Below are positions 11,162-23,030 of a stretch of 64,000 bases of DNA, piece by piece. The position numbers and the translations under genes are program-made. This stretch comes from Cynocephalus volans (lineage: Eukaryota; Chordata; Mammalia; Dermoptera; Cynocephalidae): the NCBI RefSeq assembly GCF_027409185.1, contig NC_084469.1:32044293-32108292 (forward strand), read 5' to 3'. The notes below the pieces were generated by a model, which was not told the DNA's origin, made no database searches, and worked only from the letters and a program-made list of their open reading frames with translations. Position 1 is the stretch's first letter. Each line of letters opens with the position of its first letter.

Positions 11162-12759
11162 AACCTAAGAGAGGTGTGAAGAGAGTCTCCTTTCTGCAAG
11201 ATAAGTTGTTTTAATAGCCTGGGTATTTACCTAAGGAATGAACAACTACAGGCACCTTTTTCCAGGTTTGGAGTTTTGGGGAAATATTTAAAACTTCATT
11301 TGACAGGAATCTGATGATTCCATGACATAACAACCAAATCTAGAGATTTTTTCTAAGCTTACATCTTGATTTTGATCCTCACCTTGTGGTTTCTATTTCT
11401 TGCCAATAATCTGTTCTGGCTTTTCGCCATCTCCCAAATTAGTGCTTTCACTTTGACCTCTGCTTTGAATAATGTGAAACAATTGATGGGGAAAATGAAG
11501 CCCTGATAATGTAATATTTCCCCCAAGATTATAATGTAGTGGGTGCATTTTTACAACAGGGACACATGCAATTTTTTGTCTGGCAAGGAATGCCTAGAAT
11601 GTCGTTTTTAAGAGAGAATCTGGCTTCCCAATATTTTAGTGTGGTATTTCTCCATCTCTTCACTTTTGTTCTCACACACTTTATCTTGGAGCACAGAATT
11701 TGGCCTTTATAAGTCCTGACTCCCAGTCATCAAGGATTGCAAGCCATAGGCATAAAAGGGTTTTTTTTTCCTTAAAAAAAAGTTTCATTATTCCTCCTCT
11801 GATTTTAGATAGCGTAGCTTGGGCTGAACTTCTCCCTTGTTCATAGAATATTATTTCCAGCTACAGTAATGGTCAGTATCTTGCTATTTTTCTTGGGGCT
11901 GAGTCCCAATATTTAAAATCAGTTGCTCTGCTACTGCATGATAAAGATTTTCAAATAATTATCTAAAAATGGGTGAGGTGATTCTTCTCTGCTTTGCACC
12001 TCCCCCCCCCCAGCTATTTTCTTATTTTATGTTATGTTACTTAAAATATCTCATTTGCAGGTACAAATTATTATATCACTCAAGACTTTTTCAGTTGCGG
12101 GTGACAGAAACCCAACTCAAAACTGCTTTAACAGAATTAAAGTGGGGAATGGATTTATTGGCTCATAGAGCTGGGAAGTCTGAGGTCATTAGGATTTAGG
12201 CATGGCTGGATCAGATGTCATCAGCACTCTGCCTTCCTTGCCATATGCAGGTCTGTATTTATTCATTCTCAGTCAAGCATTCTTCAGCATAAGTAAGATT
12301 GCTCTTAACAGCCTCATACTCTTATTCTACCAGTTTAATCAGCCCAGTACAAAGAATGAGTATTTCTCAATAGCACTGGCAGAGAAGTCCCAAGGAAGGC
12401 TTGCATTTGGCCAGGTTAGGTTCACATGTGCATCCCTGGGGGTGGAGGTGCGGGATGGGCAGGGACACCTATACTAAACTACAGGAAAAGGGTTCTCTGT
12501 GGGAAAGAGTTTTGTTACCAGAAAAAATGGAAGGGCTATTCAGCAGACATAAAACAAACAAATTGGTCAAATCTAGGTCACAGAGACACCCCTATCTCTT
12601 ACCCTACCATCCTGGTCACTGGAGATATTTTATGAGAAGGAGATTGGGAAAAGCTTGCTTGGAAGACAAAATAATAGCCTTTGCACTCAGTCATGGTCCA
12701 TGGAGATTCTCAGCAGTGTTTAATACAGTTGTCCACTTCTGCTACCTTCAAACATTTTT
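11162..12759. other. Mostly unassigned sequence with one probable old interspersed repeat
   Basis: From about 12080 to 12440 the text 'gacagaaacccaactcaaa...ttattggctcat' resembles a medium-reiteration repeat I cannot name. The rest (11162-12080, 12440-12759) shows only homopolymer runs such as poly-C at 12002-12011. Open frames up to 142 aa overlap on the same strand and carry no known domain. Confidence 0.4.
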
Positions 12760-14038
12760 TTCTTCCTTTTATTTATTATTATTATTTTTTACATTCAAAG
12801 ATGTTGTTGTGGAAGAGAGGGAGGGGTAGGAAGTGGAGCTGGGGGTGTGGGGATGGCCCACAGTTGGCTCCTTTGCTGGCCGGGTTGCAGGGGGTGGGGG
12901 GCATGGCTGAGGTTCTCAGGCTCTGCCCACTCTGGCTTGGGAGCCTGGGGGTTTTCTGGAGGTGGCTCAGTTGCAGATGGGCTGGATGCTAACATTTGGG
13001 GGCATGGCTGATGTCCTTAGCTCCCTGACCCTGGCTCGGGAGCCCAGGGGCCTTCCAGCTCTTTCAGGTTTTATAGGTGTTCTTTTGGTGGTGTTAGACC
13101 TTTACTGGTTGATATCAGAACTTTGTCTCTGATCTGTGGGGTTTTTTTTTTTCTTTCAGTTCTGTGTTGGATTATTATCTGCCCCCGCCACTTAAACTCT
13201 GCATTGGAACTAATTTGTTATCCTTTGCTTACTTCTAAAATGGGGGAACTTCCTGAGAGGACCAGCACTTGAGCCCTGTGGTTGAGCTAAATTGCTGCTT
13301 TGCTGCTGATTCTCTGGGGGAGGTTTTTTGTGCAGCTCAGGTTTTAATGGTTGACCTTGTAAGTACTTCTGGGTCTTGTGAGGTCTGGTGCACCTGGATT
13401 GTGTAGAAACACTGGTCTGGACCTGAGTCTTTTCAGCAAACTGGTCCCCCTGCAGTTCTGCATTCCTGACCGGTCTCCGCTGAGTGGGCCTGTGCTGACT
13501 GGGAGGCAGATCAGCTGTCCTTGCTGTGCTCCAATGTTCCATTGGTGGGCCCATCTCTCCCACCACCCACACTCCATACACTTCCCATGGGACGGGCCAC
13601 GTGTGGGTCCCTTGAAATGACCCACCAGTTTCTGAGTGGCTCCTTTTTTCCATTGTCTGTGGCCCCTCACTCCTATGTGGGTCCACAGGAATCCTGTCAG
13701 TGGTCTTGCTGGCCTGGTGTCCACCAAAGCCCTCCTCTCCCCTATAGTCTTCAAGCAACTTCACACAAAGGGCACAGCTGTGGCTTTTGCTAGCTCTTGT
13801 CCTGTGTGCTCAACAGGGCCAGCCTTCAAGTGGCTGGAGCTTGAAATGGTCAGAGTGGTCCCTTCTTTCTCTCATTGAGGCTTTTCCCGCCTTCATGTAC
13901 TCCATAGGTCTCTCCTCTTCCCCGGAGCTCTAGCAGCCCCAGCTTGGCAGTCTTTGCTTTTTTAATAGTTGTAAATTAGTTGATTGTGGGATAGAGTGAC
14001 GCTGGGGACTGTCTACTCCACCATCTTGATTCTCTCCT
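12760..14038 (-). mobile_element. L1 5'-UTR-only retrotransposed fragment with A-rich tail
   Basis: On the minus strand it starts near 14038 with a GGAGAGAATCAAGATGGTGGA-type sequence, resembling the AAGATGGC start of mammalian L1 5' UTRs. It runs through GC-rich tandem units (13070-12830) and then ends in an A-rich tail, seen on the plus strand as 'tttatttattattattattt' near 12772-12792. Neither ORF is present. Positions 12745-13281 match 1-690 inverted. 'cttcctttt' occurs on both sides (near 12766 and 14042), a weak candidate target duplication. Open frames of up to 184 aa here (for example 13210-13764, minus) are 5'-UTR sequence, not genes. Confidence 0.65.
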
Positions 14039-14063
14039 CCTTCCTTTTCATAACATACATGTT

Positions 14064-14177
14064 CCCCAGTCCCTTTTTTTTTCAAAGATGACCGGTAAGA
14101 GGATCTTAACCCTTGACTTGGTGTTGTCAGCACCACGCCTTCCCAAGTGAGCCATGGGCTGGCCCTCCCAGTCCCTT
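14064..14177 (-). mobile_element. CYN-type tRNA-Ile-derived SINE, monomer
   Basis: The minus strand reads 'gggccagcccatggctcact'-like head, then 'cttaccggtcatcttt' and an A tail (T run at about 14072-14080 on plus). The core is about 14076-14166. It is flanked by 'ccccagtccctt' (14064-14075) and 'cccagtccctt' (14167-14177), a good target duplication. Confidence 0.85.
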
Positions 14178-14199
14178 CTTTAATGGCAGCTACGTCTTA

Positions 14200-15430
14200 G
14201 TCATCTTGATGGCTTCTCCTCAACTTCTCAACTTTGAGTTACCAAGGTTTTGTTCCAAGCTGCCTTCTCTCCTCCGGTTACATAATGATCTTTTTGAGTC
14301 CCATAGCTTTAAATACTTTGTCTATGCCAATGACTTTTATTTATTTTTTTTTTTTGTCGTTTTTTCGTGACCGGCACTCAGCCAGTGAGTGCACCAGCAG
14401 TCATTCTTATATAGGATCCGAACCCGCGGTGGCAGTGTTGCCGCGCTCCCAGCGCAGCACTCTACCAAGTGCACCACGGGCTCGGCTATGCCAATGACTT
14501 TTAAATCGACATCTCTAACCTTCTATGCATTTCTAAACATTTCCTATGGAACTTGATACTTGTATATCTAACTGCCTACTTGACATTTCCAAAAAATATC
14601 TAAAAGCTTTCTGAAAATTAACACGATCCCAAACAGTACTCTTGAATTTTCCTCCATCAAACTCACTCTTTCCTCAGTTTCCCTCCAAGTTGATAAATAG
14701 TTCTATTGTCCATTTATTTTCCCAAACCTAAAACTTCAGGAGTTCTCCTTGATTCCACTTTTCTTTACTCCTTATCTCCACCTCTGCAGTAAGTTCTGTC
14801 AACTCAACTTCCAAAACATGTCCTAAATCTATCCTTTCCTCCCCACTGTCACTACTCCCGCTCTAATCCATGACACCATCATCTTCACCTTCTAACTCAT
14901 TTCTCTGCTTTCACACTTGACCTTTTGTAATCTGGTCTCCATACTGTAGCCAGAGTGACCTTTGAAAGCATAAATAAGCCAAGTCATTTGCTTTAATAGC
15001 TCTCCAATTTACTCCAAACTCCTAATCCCAACCTTAAAAACTGTAGATGGCCCCTGCTCATTATTCAGGCCTCACCTACTTTGTTCCAGCCCAGTTTACC
15101 TTCTCTTATTTTTCTTTTGAACACACCAAATTGATTTCCACTTTACATCTTTGCACTATCTGTTCTCTCTGCCAGAAACATTCTAACTCCTGACCTTTCT
15201 GCGTCCTCCTTCTTGTCATCAGTGAGGCCTTCCATATTTACCAAATCTAAAGAAACCACCAGTCACTCCTTAAAATGTACTCTATTTTAACTCTCATTGT
15301 AACTCTTATTAATTTATTATATTTTTGTTTAATCATTTGTTTAAGGCTTTCTATCCCCACTAGAGATTAGGCTCAGTGTGTACTTATCTTATCTGCCTGT
15401 TTGTCTCTGTATCTCAATAAAGAATGAATG
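14200..15430 (+). mobile_element. Ancient LINE remnant, probably L2-like
   Basis: Text such as 'gtagccagagtgacctttgaaagc', 'ccagaaacattctaactcc' (pointers near 14945 and 15170) and the end 'ctcaataaagaatgaatg' follow the order of an old mammalian LINE with L2-like 3' end. It is interrupted by the SINE at 14340-14486. No frame is intact. Confidence 0.5.
14322..14503 (-). mobile_element. CYN-type SINE inserted in the ancient LINE, with 18-bp target duplication
   Basis: The SINE body is 14340-14486 on the minus strand and is flanked by perfect copies of 'ctatgccaatgactttta' at 14322-14339 and 14486-14503. It has the B-box-like 'gggttcggatcctatata' motif and a variant middle (GCGCTGGGAGCGC) instead of the 'ctgataacaccaagg' anticodon-arm region of other copies. 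Confidence 0.9.
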
Positions 15431-17230
15431 AAAAATTACAGATATCTCTAAACAAAAATTGTGTGTGAAGGGGCAGCTTTCCACATTCCTGAGGCCCCTT
15501 CAATCATCACCTGTTCTTAGACCCTAGGTGTCCTAATTCATGAAAAGTCCAGCCCATAGCTTTCACCTACCCCTGCTCTTAACCTTGGCTCTCAGACAAG
15601 CAGGAACCAGTTCTAAGGTGTCCCTGGTTTCCAAACTTTCCAGTTTCTACTCCCAATGAGTCCCTGGTCTCTAATTTAATAGGCCTGGCTGTCATTGTCT
15701 CAGGACAATAGTGAAGGACCCAAAGGGAAGGGCTGAATGCTGCATGAAATGAGCAGAAGAACAGCTCTGGAGATGGTAAACAAGGCTGTGTTTCAGGGGC
15801 TGGAAGGAAGAGGAAAGAGGGACACACCAGGAGGCAGCTGACACCAGAGGTGTACCTGCTCCATTCCTCTCCCCTTCCTTCCCTACCTTCCTGGTCGTCC
15901 ATCCAAGATGGGGTTGAGAAAAATCCGTAACAAACATTTTCCAAGAAAATCTGTGGGCAGAAATCTTAGGATAGCTAGAATAAGAGAAAAGGAGTATTGG
16001 AATCTCCCATGGTAGGAGAGGTAATCAGGAGAAGGCGATCTCCCGAGGAGAGGGGACATGTTCAGATAGATGCTTGGAGAGGAAACAAAAGGATCTTCTG
16101 ATGTGTGGAATGAACTGACCTAGGAGAGTAAGGCTGGCAGACTCCTGGGTGTGTAAGGTCAGTCCACCTGGGAGCAGTCACAGAACAGGGCCAGCACCCA
16201 GGTCCTGCACTCTTTCTCTGTCCAGGGCAGCCAGTGCCTCTTCAGCACAGTCTAGGGTGAGACATGCTCCCTCTTATACTGTCCCAGGGTTACTTGATGT
16301 GCAGAGAAGTGGAGTCTCAAGTTGCTGGAAACTTCTAGGGCCTGCTCTTCATGTTCTCTGTAGCTGCCTCCTCCTTGAAGACCCAGGTTCCAGCTTTCAC
16401 TTCATACTATTTGTGTGGGGTCGGTAATTTCCCCTCCATCTTCTATCCCATCTCTCCTACCATCTCTGCATCTCTTGCCTACAGTTGGAAAAGTTGAATG
16501 AGGACTGGGATGTAGACTTTTTAGGACACTGACTGCTGGGGAAAGCAGTGAGCTTGAACCTTGGGGGAGATCTGGTTCCCAATCAGAGGCTTTGACAGGA
16601 GACAGAGGGGTCCTGACCCAGGGCCCAGGGCCCCTTTGCACACCCAGATGCACAGCCATCCAGGAGTTCCCATACCACTGAGATTACTCTCTGATGGGCC
16701 TTGGCCTTACTGTTTCCTCCTCGCTGTCTGATTTTAGGATTCCAGAGATCAAGAGGACCAGCCTGGGATCCAGTTTGCTAGGTGTGCAGGCCTTGGGAAG
16801 TCAGGCGGTGGGAAAGGGATCCACACCCTGTGGCATCCTGGGCCAATGCTCGTGCACCTGCTCCCTGCTTCATGGCAGCCCCTCAATAAAAAGGTGAAAT
16901 AAAAACCAAATCAAACTGAAGTCTGCATTTTGTTGGGGAGGAGGCAGCAACAAAGCCATTTCCAGCACTCAGGAATGAGAGTGTGACTTCCTTGCAGCCA
17001 GGCTGAGATGCAGTTTGGATGCAGAATGTCCACAGGTTTAGAGAATTCAGAGCAAAGGGACCATTCAAACAAGTCAGGAAGGGCTTGATTAGTGAGAGAT
17101 AAAGGAATAGGATTGGAATTGGCAGGAAAAAAAGGAGCAAATATTCCTGTGGGTGGCTGCATCAGCAAGACGGGAGTCAGGGAGTCGAGACTAGGTGGGA
17201 CAGGCAGGAGGGAGCCCACTTTCACTTCTT
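15431..17230. other. Low-repeat region; possible terminal exon with tandem poly(A) signals but no recognised gene
   Basis: This is the least repeat-like stretch of the window. A pyrimidine tract with AG at 16483-16484 and another at 16736-16737 look like splice acceptors. AATAAA occurs at 16885-16890 and 16898-16903, followed by a GT-rich stretch near 16921-16937. Open frames between them (for example 16694-16897, 67 aa) have no motif I recognise. A non-coding transcript end, a lineage-specific gene end, or chance are all possible. Confidence 0.3.
16885..16903 (+). promoter_or_regulatory. Tandem AATAAA polyadenylation signals
   Basis: Two perfect AATAAA hexamers lie 13 bp apart, with a TG-rich stretch about 25-35 bp downstream, the usual order of a mammalian cleavage site. 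They are not part of an identified transposon, which makes them more notable, but no gene is confirmed upstream. Confidence 0.4.
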
Positions 17231-17580
17231 TCTGTTCCCTTTTGCCCTGGGCAGATATACATCTGTCATCCTTCTTTTCATCAAAACCAAGAAACCATTC
17301 TTGGTACCTTACTATTAACTAAACTGCATAATTTATTTGGATTTTTGCTAGTTTCTCCATTCATGTCCTTTTTTTTTTTGTTTCAGGATCCAGGCCAGGA
17401 TACTACATTGCATTTAGCTGTCATGTCTCCTTGGTCTCTGTGATAGTTTCTCATTGTTTCTTACTTTTCATGACCTTGACAGCTCTGGAGAGTGCTGATC
17501 AGGTATTTTTTGAAGAATGTCCTCAAACTGGGTTTGTCTGATGGTTTTCTCATGATGAGAATGGGGTTACGTGTTACTGG

Positions 17581-18028
17581 AAAGAACCACAAAGGAGAAA
17601 AAGGAACTCTCGTACATTGTTGGTAGGACTGCAAAATGGTGCAGCCTCTATGGAAAATGGAGGTTCCTCAAACAATTGCAGATAGATCTACCATACGACC
17701 CAGCTATCCCACTGTTGGGAATATACCCAGAGGAATGGAAATCATCAAGTTGAAGGTATACCTGTTCCCCAATGTTCATCGCAGCACTCTTTACAATAGC
17801 CAAGAGTTGGAACCAGCCCAAATGCCCATCATCAGATGAGTGGATACGGAAAATGTGGTACATCTACACAATGGAATACTACTCAGCTATAAAAACGAAT
17901 GAAATACTGCCATTTGCAACAACATGGATGGACCTTGAGAGAATTATATTAAGTGAAACAAGTCAGGCACAGAAAGAGAAATACCACATGTTCTCACTTA
18001 TTGGTGGGAGCTAAAAATTAATATATAA

Positions 18029-18077
<49 letters not shown>

Positions 18078-18274
18078 GGGGGGGGGCGGGAAAGAAGATA
18101 TAACAACTACAATTACTTGAAGTTGATACGACAAGCAAACAGAAAGGACACTGTTGGGAGGGAGGGAGGAGAGGGAGGAGGGAGGGAGGTTTTGGTAAGG
18201 GGCAACAATAATCAACCACAATGTATATCAACAAAATAAAATTAAAAAAAAAAAAAAAAAAGAACCGCAAAGGA
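17581..18274 (+). mobile_element. Young 5'-truncated L1 (element B) with 16-bp target duplication
   Basis: The body is 17597-18258. The flanks are 'aaagaaccacaaagga' (17581-17596) and 'aaagaaccgcaaagga' (18259-18274), one mismatch. It holds the ORF2 C-terminus (17640-18014; [18 protein letters not shown] motif, ending ...SLIGGS and stop), then a 3' UTR with a (CA)n tract, a G-run and an A tail. It is about 92% or more similar by eye to the copy at 57441-58223. Confidence 0.92.
18032..18072. repeat. (CA)n microsatellite inside L1 B 3' UTR
   Basis: Uninterrupted CA repeat directly after 'atatataaattc', followed by a short G-run. The same tract sits at the same place in the L1s at 44145-44197 and 58000-58051, so it is an intrinsic part of this L1 family's 3' UTR. 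Confidence 0.95.
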
Positions 18275-19079
18275 TGTGCCCTTCTCACCACGTCACACCA
18301 GGGGCCACATGGTTTCCACCATACATCGCTGGTGATGTGAACCTGGATCACTTGCTTAAGACAGTGCTGGCCAGCTTTCTCCACTGCAGAGGTTCTGTTC
18401 TTCCCTTCCCCTACTCTAGCTTTTAGAAGTGAGTCACTAAGTCCAGCCCATACTCAAAAGGAGAGGGGGAAATTAAGCTCCTCTTCGTGGAAGAGGTAGT
18501 ATCTCTGTACGTTATTTGGAATTCTGTCAGGAACTTTTGTTTCTCCTCCCCATTTAATTACTTATGGAGTCATTTATATCAGTATGTATACTTCTTTTAT
18601 AGTTTGGGTTATACTCCAATACTGCAATATTTATTTTGTTGCCCAAAGTGTTCCAGCTTTGGCCGTTGGTAGCTGTTTAGGTTGGCTCCTTGGTCCCTGT
18701 GGCATGCCCCCTCCTTCTATTTTCTTGAGCACTTTCTTATTTCTGGCACTGTAATATGCTCCAGGTTCATCTTGTATTTTCCCTACTTCAGCCCTAGAGT
18801 CAGCCATTTCCTCAAAGAGCCCTGGTTCCTTTTTTTGTAGAATGGTATTTAGAAACCAAGAACTGGGTATTGGGAGTGGCCGCATGATTTTTATAACTAT
18901 GTATTTCAAATTTTTAATTCTGTTTAGTAGATTCATTCGGCCACTCTGAATCTTACATTTAGTTGTGACAAAGTGTTAAAAATCACTTTGCAAACTTCCC
19001 CTTTGACTGGATTATTTCTGGAGAGTAAATTTCCAGGAGAAAAATTAATGGGGAAAAGTTCGTACATATTTTTATGTTT

Positions 19080-20330
19080 CTAGATACTTAGAGGCAAGTT
19101 GTTCCCCATAATATTGTTTTAATATTACTGTCTCCAAGAACTTACAAATGCAGTCGTTTCACTTCAATTTTTAGAATAAATAAAAAGGTATAAAACAGAA
19201 AGTCTTCCTTTTCCTGTCCCCATCTTTCCAATGTTCCTTCCTGGAGGCCACAGTATTAACTTCTTGAATATCATTTTAAAGGTTTTTTTTCTTTTTCTTT
19301 TAATGAACAAACCAGAAAAATGAATGCAAAGGAGCCTACTACACACACTGTTCTTAACCTTGCCTTTTTCATTTGTATCTTGAAATCTTTCTATATCAGC
19401 ACAAAGAACTTCCTCATTTTTGTTATAGCTGCAAAATATTCCATTGTATGAATGTACTCTAAACTATTTAGTCAGGCACTTATTGATGGGTATTTAGGTT
19501 TTTTCCCTGATCTTTTACTAAAGCAAACAGTGAGGCAAGGATTAACTTCTATGCATTGTTTTGCCTGTGTGCAATTATGTGAATAATGAATTCTCACAAA
19601 CATTACCACTGGATCAAAGGATCTATTTAAAACCTTGCTGGATGTCACCAAATTGCCATCCATAGGGGTTATAACTAACTTACATACCTACTTGTAACAT
19701 GAGAGTGTGATTTCCCTATCATCCTATTACACACGTGTTGCTGACCACTTGATTTAATGTCTAAGGCATGTAGAACAGTGAATGGCATATAGCAAGAGAG
19801 TGTTAATTTCTGTTATTATCCTTGTTATTAGATTTCTGACAATCTGATTGGTGAAAAATGGTATCTCAGTAACTTTTCATTTGCTTTTGTATTATTTTGA
19901 GTGAGGGTGAATCTCTTTTCATATGTTTATGACCATTTGTAGTTCATCTCCTGTGATCTCTCTCTCTGCATGTCTTTTGCCATTTGTCTGTTGGGTCCAT
20001 GATCTCTCTTTTTTCCCCTCATTTCATAGGAGCTCTTTAAGTATTAGGGAGATTAGCCTTTTGTTATATGAATGACAAATAATTATTCCAAGTTTGTCAG
20101 TTCTCTTATAAATCTTTGCTTTTGTGGCTTCTGGATCTTGAGTCACAGTTAGGAAGGCTTTTATGATTTCATTTCTTACATTTATTCTTTGGGAATACTG
20201 TATATTTTGGCAGATGGTGAGAGGTTTGAAAAGTTTTTAAATTTTTGTTAATTTAACAGCTATAAATTAGTACTTTGATGTTATTTTTCTCTGCATTTAT
20301 TTGACTATTGGTGAGTTGAAACATCCTATG
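19080..20330 (-). mobile_element. Ancient L1 (L1M-type) ORF2 3' remnant
   Basis: Antisense L1 phrases are visible: 'atattccattgtatgaatg', 'ttgatgggtatttagg', 'ttcatatgtttatgacc', 'tagccttttgttatatga'. No frame longer than about 60 codons is L1-like, consistent with great age. Confidence 0.55.
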
Positions 20331-20479
20331 TATTTGTTTTATGAATGTATTTCATCTCAGGTGAATGGTCTGTGCCTACTTTTGCATATGCTAGTCTTTG
20401 GGATCTCATAATTTTTATGTCAACCTGCAAGGGTTCCTTATATAATATAGACAAGGTTTATATATTTACTGCTGTTACA

Positions 20480-21300
20480 CTTCTTGCTGTGTAATGGAGA
20501 TGCAAAGAAAGATGACTCAAAGCACCATGAATGCAATGAGAAGCCTGAAGGGACTGCATCTTGTTAGAAGGAGAAACTGGGTACAGCCCTGATTCAAAGT
20601 TAGCTTCTGTTTTTATTGTAAAGACAAGGAAGTTTCACAAGAAAAATCACTTGATTCAATCATTTCAAAAGGACACAAGACATGGGCAATGTGACAAAAT
20701 TTATCCATAGCTAAGTATAGCTTAAACAATGGAACATAGTAACATCATTAAAACTAACAGCGTGATATTCCAAAGTATAACTAGTGAAATGTTAAGCTAG
20801 TTACACTGTGATCATTATCTCTAACTTAAGATATAACTATTTTTATAACAGCTAAAACAATCATTACATTCCTATGATTCTGTCTGTGATTGTAACTTAA
20901 GTTTCCATTAACAAAAAGTTTTCCCTTCAGCAAACATTTCTCACATATTTTCCTACAGCAATTCTTTAAAATCTTTTAATGAAATCAATACGTTAATAAC
21001 CAGTTAATAATCAGTGTATACAATCCCTTACCTAAACAGTGATTAGAGTTGATTTGATGGGCTCTTGCCCCCTAGCTGTAGACCATTGTCTCCTAACCAA
21101 GGACTTTTGTCCCATACATGCATTACCTAAAAACCCTATACTAAAAATCAACTCAGAATTAACATATACTCGATTAGAACTGATTACATAGGTTTTTGCC
21201 CCACTAGCTGTGGGCTGTTGCCCCCTAGCTAAGGACTTTTGTCCCATAAGTATTGTAGCTAAAGAGCCCTGTCTAAAGATCAAATAAGAATCAAGATTTC
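20480..21300. repeat. Unidentified repeat-like region with a tandem duplication of about 130 bp
   Basis: Two adjacent units begin 'gattagagttgatt' (21042) and 'gattagaactgatt' (21173). Each holds '(g)ccccctagctgt(a/g)g'-like text, 'ctaaggacttttgtcccata' (with small changes) and 'atcaa(c/a)t...gaat'. Units are about 75-80% alike. The flanking AT-rich sequence could be an LTR I cannot name. Confidence 0.5.
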
Positions 21301-21329
21301 TAACCCTCTACATATTGCAAATGTTTTTC

Positions 21330-22300
21330 CCAGCCTATTTTTGTCTTTTTATATTTATTATGTTCCACAAAGCTTTAGTTTTTTATGCATTAAATGTTTA
21401 CCTTTTTACCTCTATGATTCATTTTGGATAGTTGCTATTGCTATGTTTTCAAGTTCATTGACCTTCCACAGTGTTTTATCTGCTTCCACAGTGTTTTAAT
21501 TGCATCTAGTGAAATGTTTATTTCAGATATTATATTTATTACCTTTAGAAGTTCAATTTGGTTATTGTTTACATTTTTAAAACTTCTCTCCTTGTTATCT
21601 GCATGTTTTACTTGAAATCTTTGGGCATATAACTTATAATTGCTGTTTTAAAGGCCTTGTCTCACAATTCCATTATTTCTGTCATATCTGGTCAGTTTCT
21701 GTTAACTGTGTTTTCTTCTGGTTATGGGTCACACTTTCCAGCTTCTTTGCATAGCTAGTAATTTATTTTAGTTTGTCTTTTGGAGGCATCGCTGGGCATT
21801 TTGATTGGATGCTAGATAGTGTGAATTTTATGTTGTCAAATGCTTGATTTTGTTGTATGCCATTAAAGAGTGTTGGGCTTTGTTCTGTCAGATAGTTGAT
21901 TTATTTCCAGCCCTGTGTGAGCTCAGGGAATATTTTGACTTAAAGATCTCCAAACAATTGTTCTTTCTGGCCTTGTAATTGCTTGCTTAGCCTCATGGAA
22001 TTTTACCCTTTGTCAGATTGGTATTCAGCCAAAAGCCCAAGGAGATCCCTGTGCAGATTTCTGGAGTTCTTTCTCTGTGTATCTCCCTCCTCTCTGGCAT
22101 TCTGCCTCCTAAATTATGCCTCAGCCTTTCTGAACTCTGATCTCTGCTTCCTCAATATGGTGAAGCTCTGTTTGAGAGTCCCCTTCTTGTGCTGTGGTCC
22201 AGAAGTTGCCTCTAGGTAGAAAGCATAGGCAATGATAGGGTTCATCTCATGTGTATCTCTTGATAGTCCAGAACTACCAGTTTTCCAAATATAAAAAGAG
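21330..22300 (-). mobile_element. Ancient L1 remnant (ORF1/5' region)
   Basis: Antisense phrases such as 'tctagtgaaatgtttatttc' and 'ttgattggatgctagatag', plus the 5'-region text near 21990-22200, match the ORF1-5' part of old L1s and resemble 37500-38000. The 78-aa frame at 21983-22219 is part of this and not a gene. Confidence 0.5.
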
Positions 22301-22570
22301 TTGTTTCACATATTTTGCCAATCTTCTGTTTTCTTTTTTTTCTTCTTCTTTTTTTTAATGGCAGGAGGGTAAGTCCCATAGTAGTTACCAAATATTCAGC
22401 TTTTTATGTTATTTTCTTTGTGATTTTTTTTATTATACAAATCTGAGAAAATTACTGTCTTGTTCTCAGGAATGATGGCATTTTAAAGAAAGGAGACGAG
22501 GGTTTGGTAATGAGAATGGAGGAGTGAATTTAAGAGATACTGCAAAGTAGTAGGATTGGTCATTGTATAT

Positions 22571-22571
<1 letters not shown>

Positions 22572-22624
<53 letters not shown>
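22572..22624. repeat. (TG)n microsatellite
   Basis: About 26 uninterrupted TG dinucleotides. Unlike the CA tracts in L1 3' UTRs it is not next to recognisable L1 sequence. It creates the histidine/threonine run in the 183-aa minus-strand frame at 22483-23034, which I do not regard as a gene. Confidence 0.95.
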
Positions 22625-22630
<6 letters not shown>

Positions 22631-22839
22631 TAATGAGAAGTTAAAGATGACCTGAAGTTATAACAAAAATGATGGTGACACTGAAAATAAGGCTTTAGCC
22701 AAATGAGAAGATGTTGTCCTGATCTTGAGGTAATGTGATTTAATATTTGTTCACAACTTGAGTAAGAAGATGAAGGTGCATATTTAAGAAGACATGACAA
22801 TATTAAAGAAGTAACACTATGTAAACACATGAGACATTG

Positions 22840-23030
22840 TATGAAAGCACTGAACTGGGAATCAGAAATTCTGGGTTCTAGTTCCTGTTGTACTATTTGC
22901 AAGCTATGGAGCCTACAGCATAGCTGAACCTTTGTTTCTTGGTTTGTTCTATAGGGAAAATATCTGTCATATGTACCTCCCAGGAGAAGTGCAAATAAAA
23001 TTATACACATGTATGAGAGTGTGTTGTAAA
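22840..23030 (+). mobile_element. MIR-like SINE fossil
   Basis: 'actgaactgggaatcagaaa' followed by 'ctgggttctagttcctgttg' and, further on, 'ggaaaatatctgtcatatgt' follows the MIR core order. Divergence is high and no target duplication is visible. Confidence 0.6.

Larger units (their letters stand above)
17231..18960 (-). mobile_element. Ancient L1 3'-region remnant, split by a young L1
   Basis: Sequence on both sides of 17581-18274 belongs to one old repeat: left 'ccaggatactacattgcat', 'catgaccttgacag'; right 'ccagctttctccactgcag', 'gttccagctttggcc'. The same order recurs at 41320-42370. I assign it to the 3' region of old L1s (L1M type) from memory of the order; the strand is uncertain. Confidence 0.55.

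Noticed and set aside
13210..13764. 184-aa minus-strand frame
   Set aside because: Lies inside L1 5'-UTR sequence that also occurs at the window start; composition and position fit UTR, not a gene.
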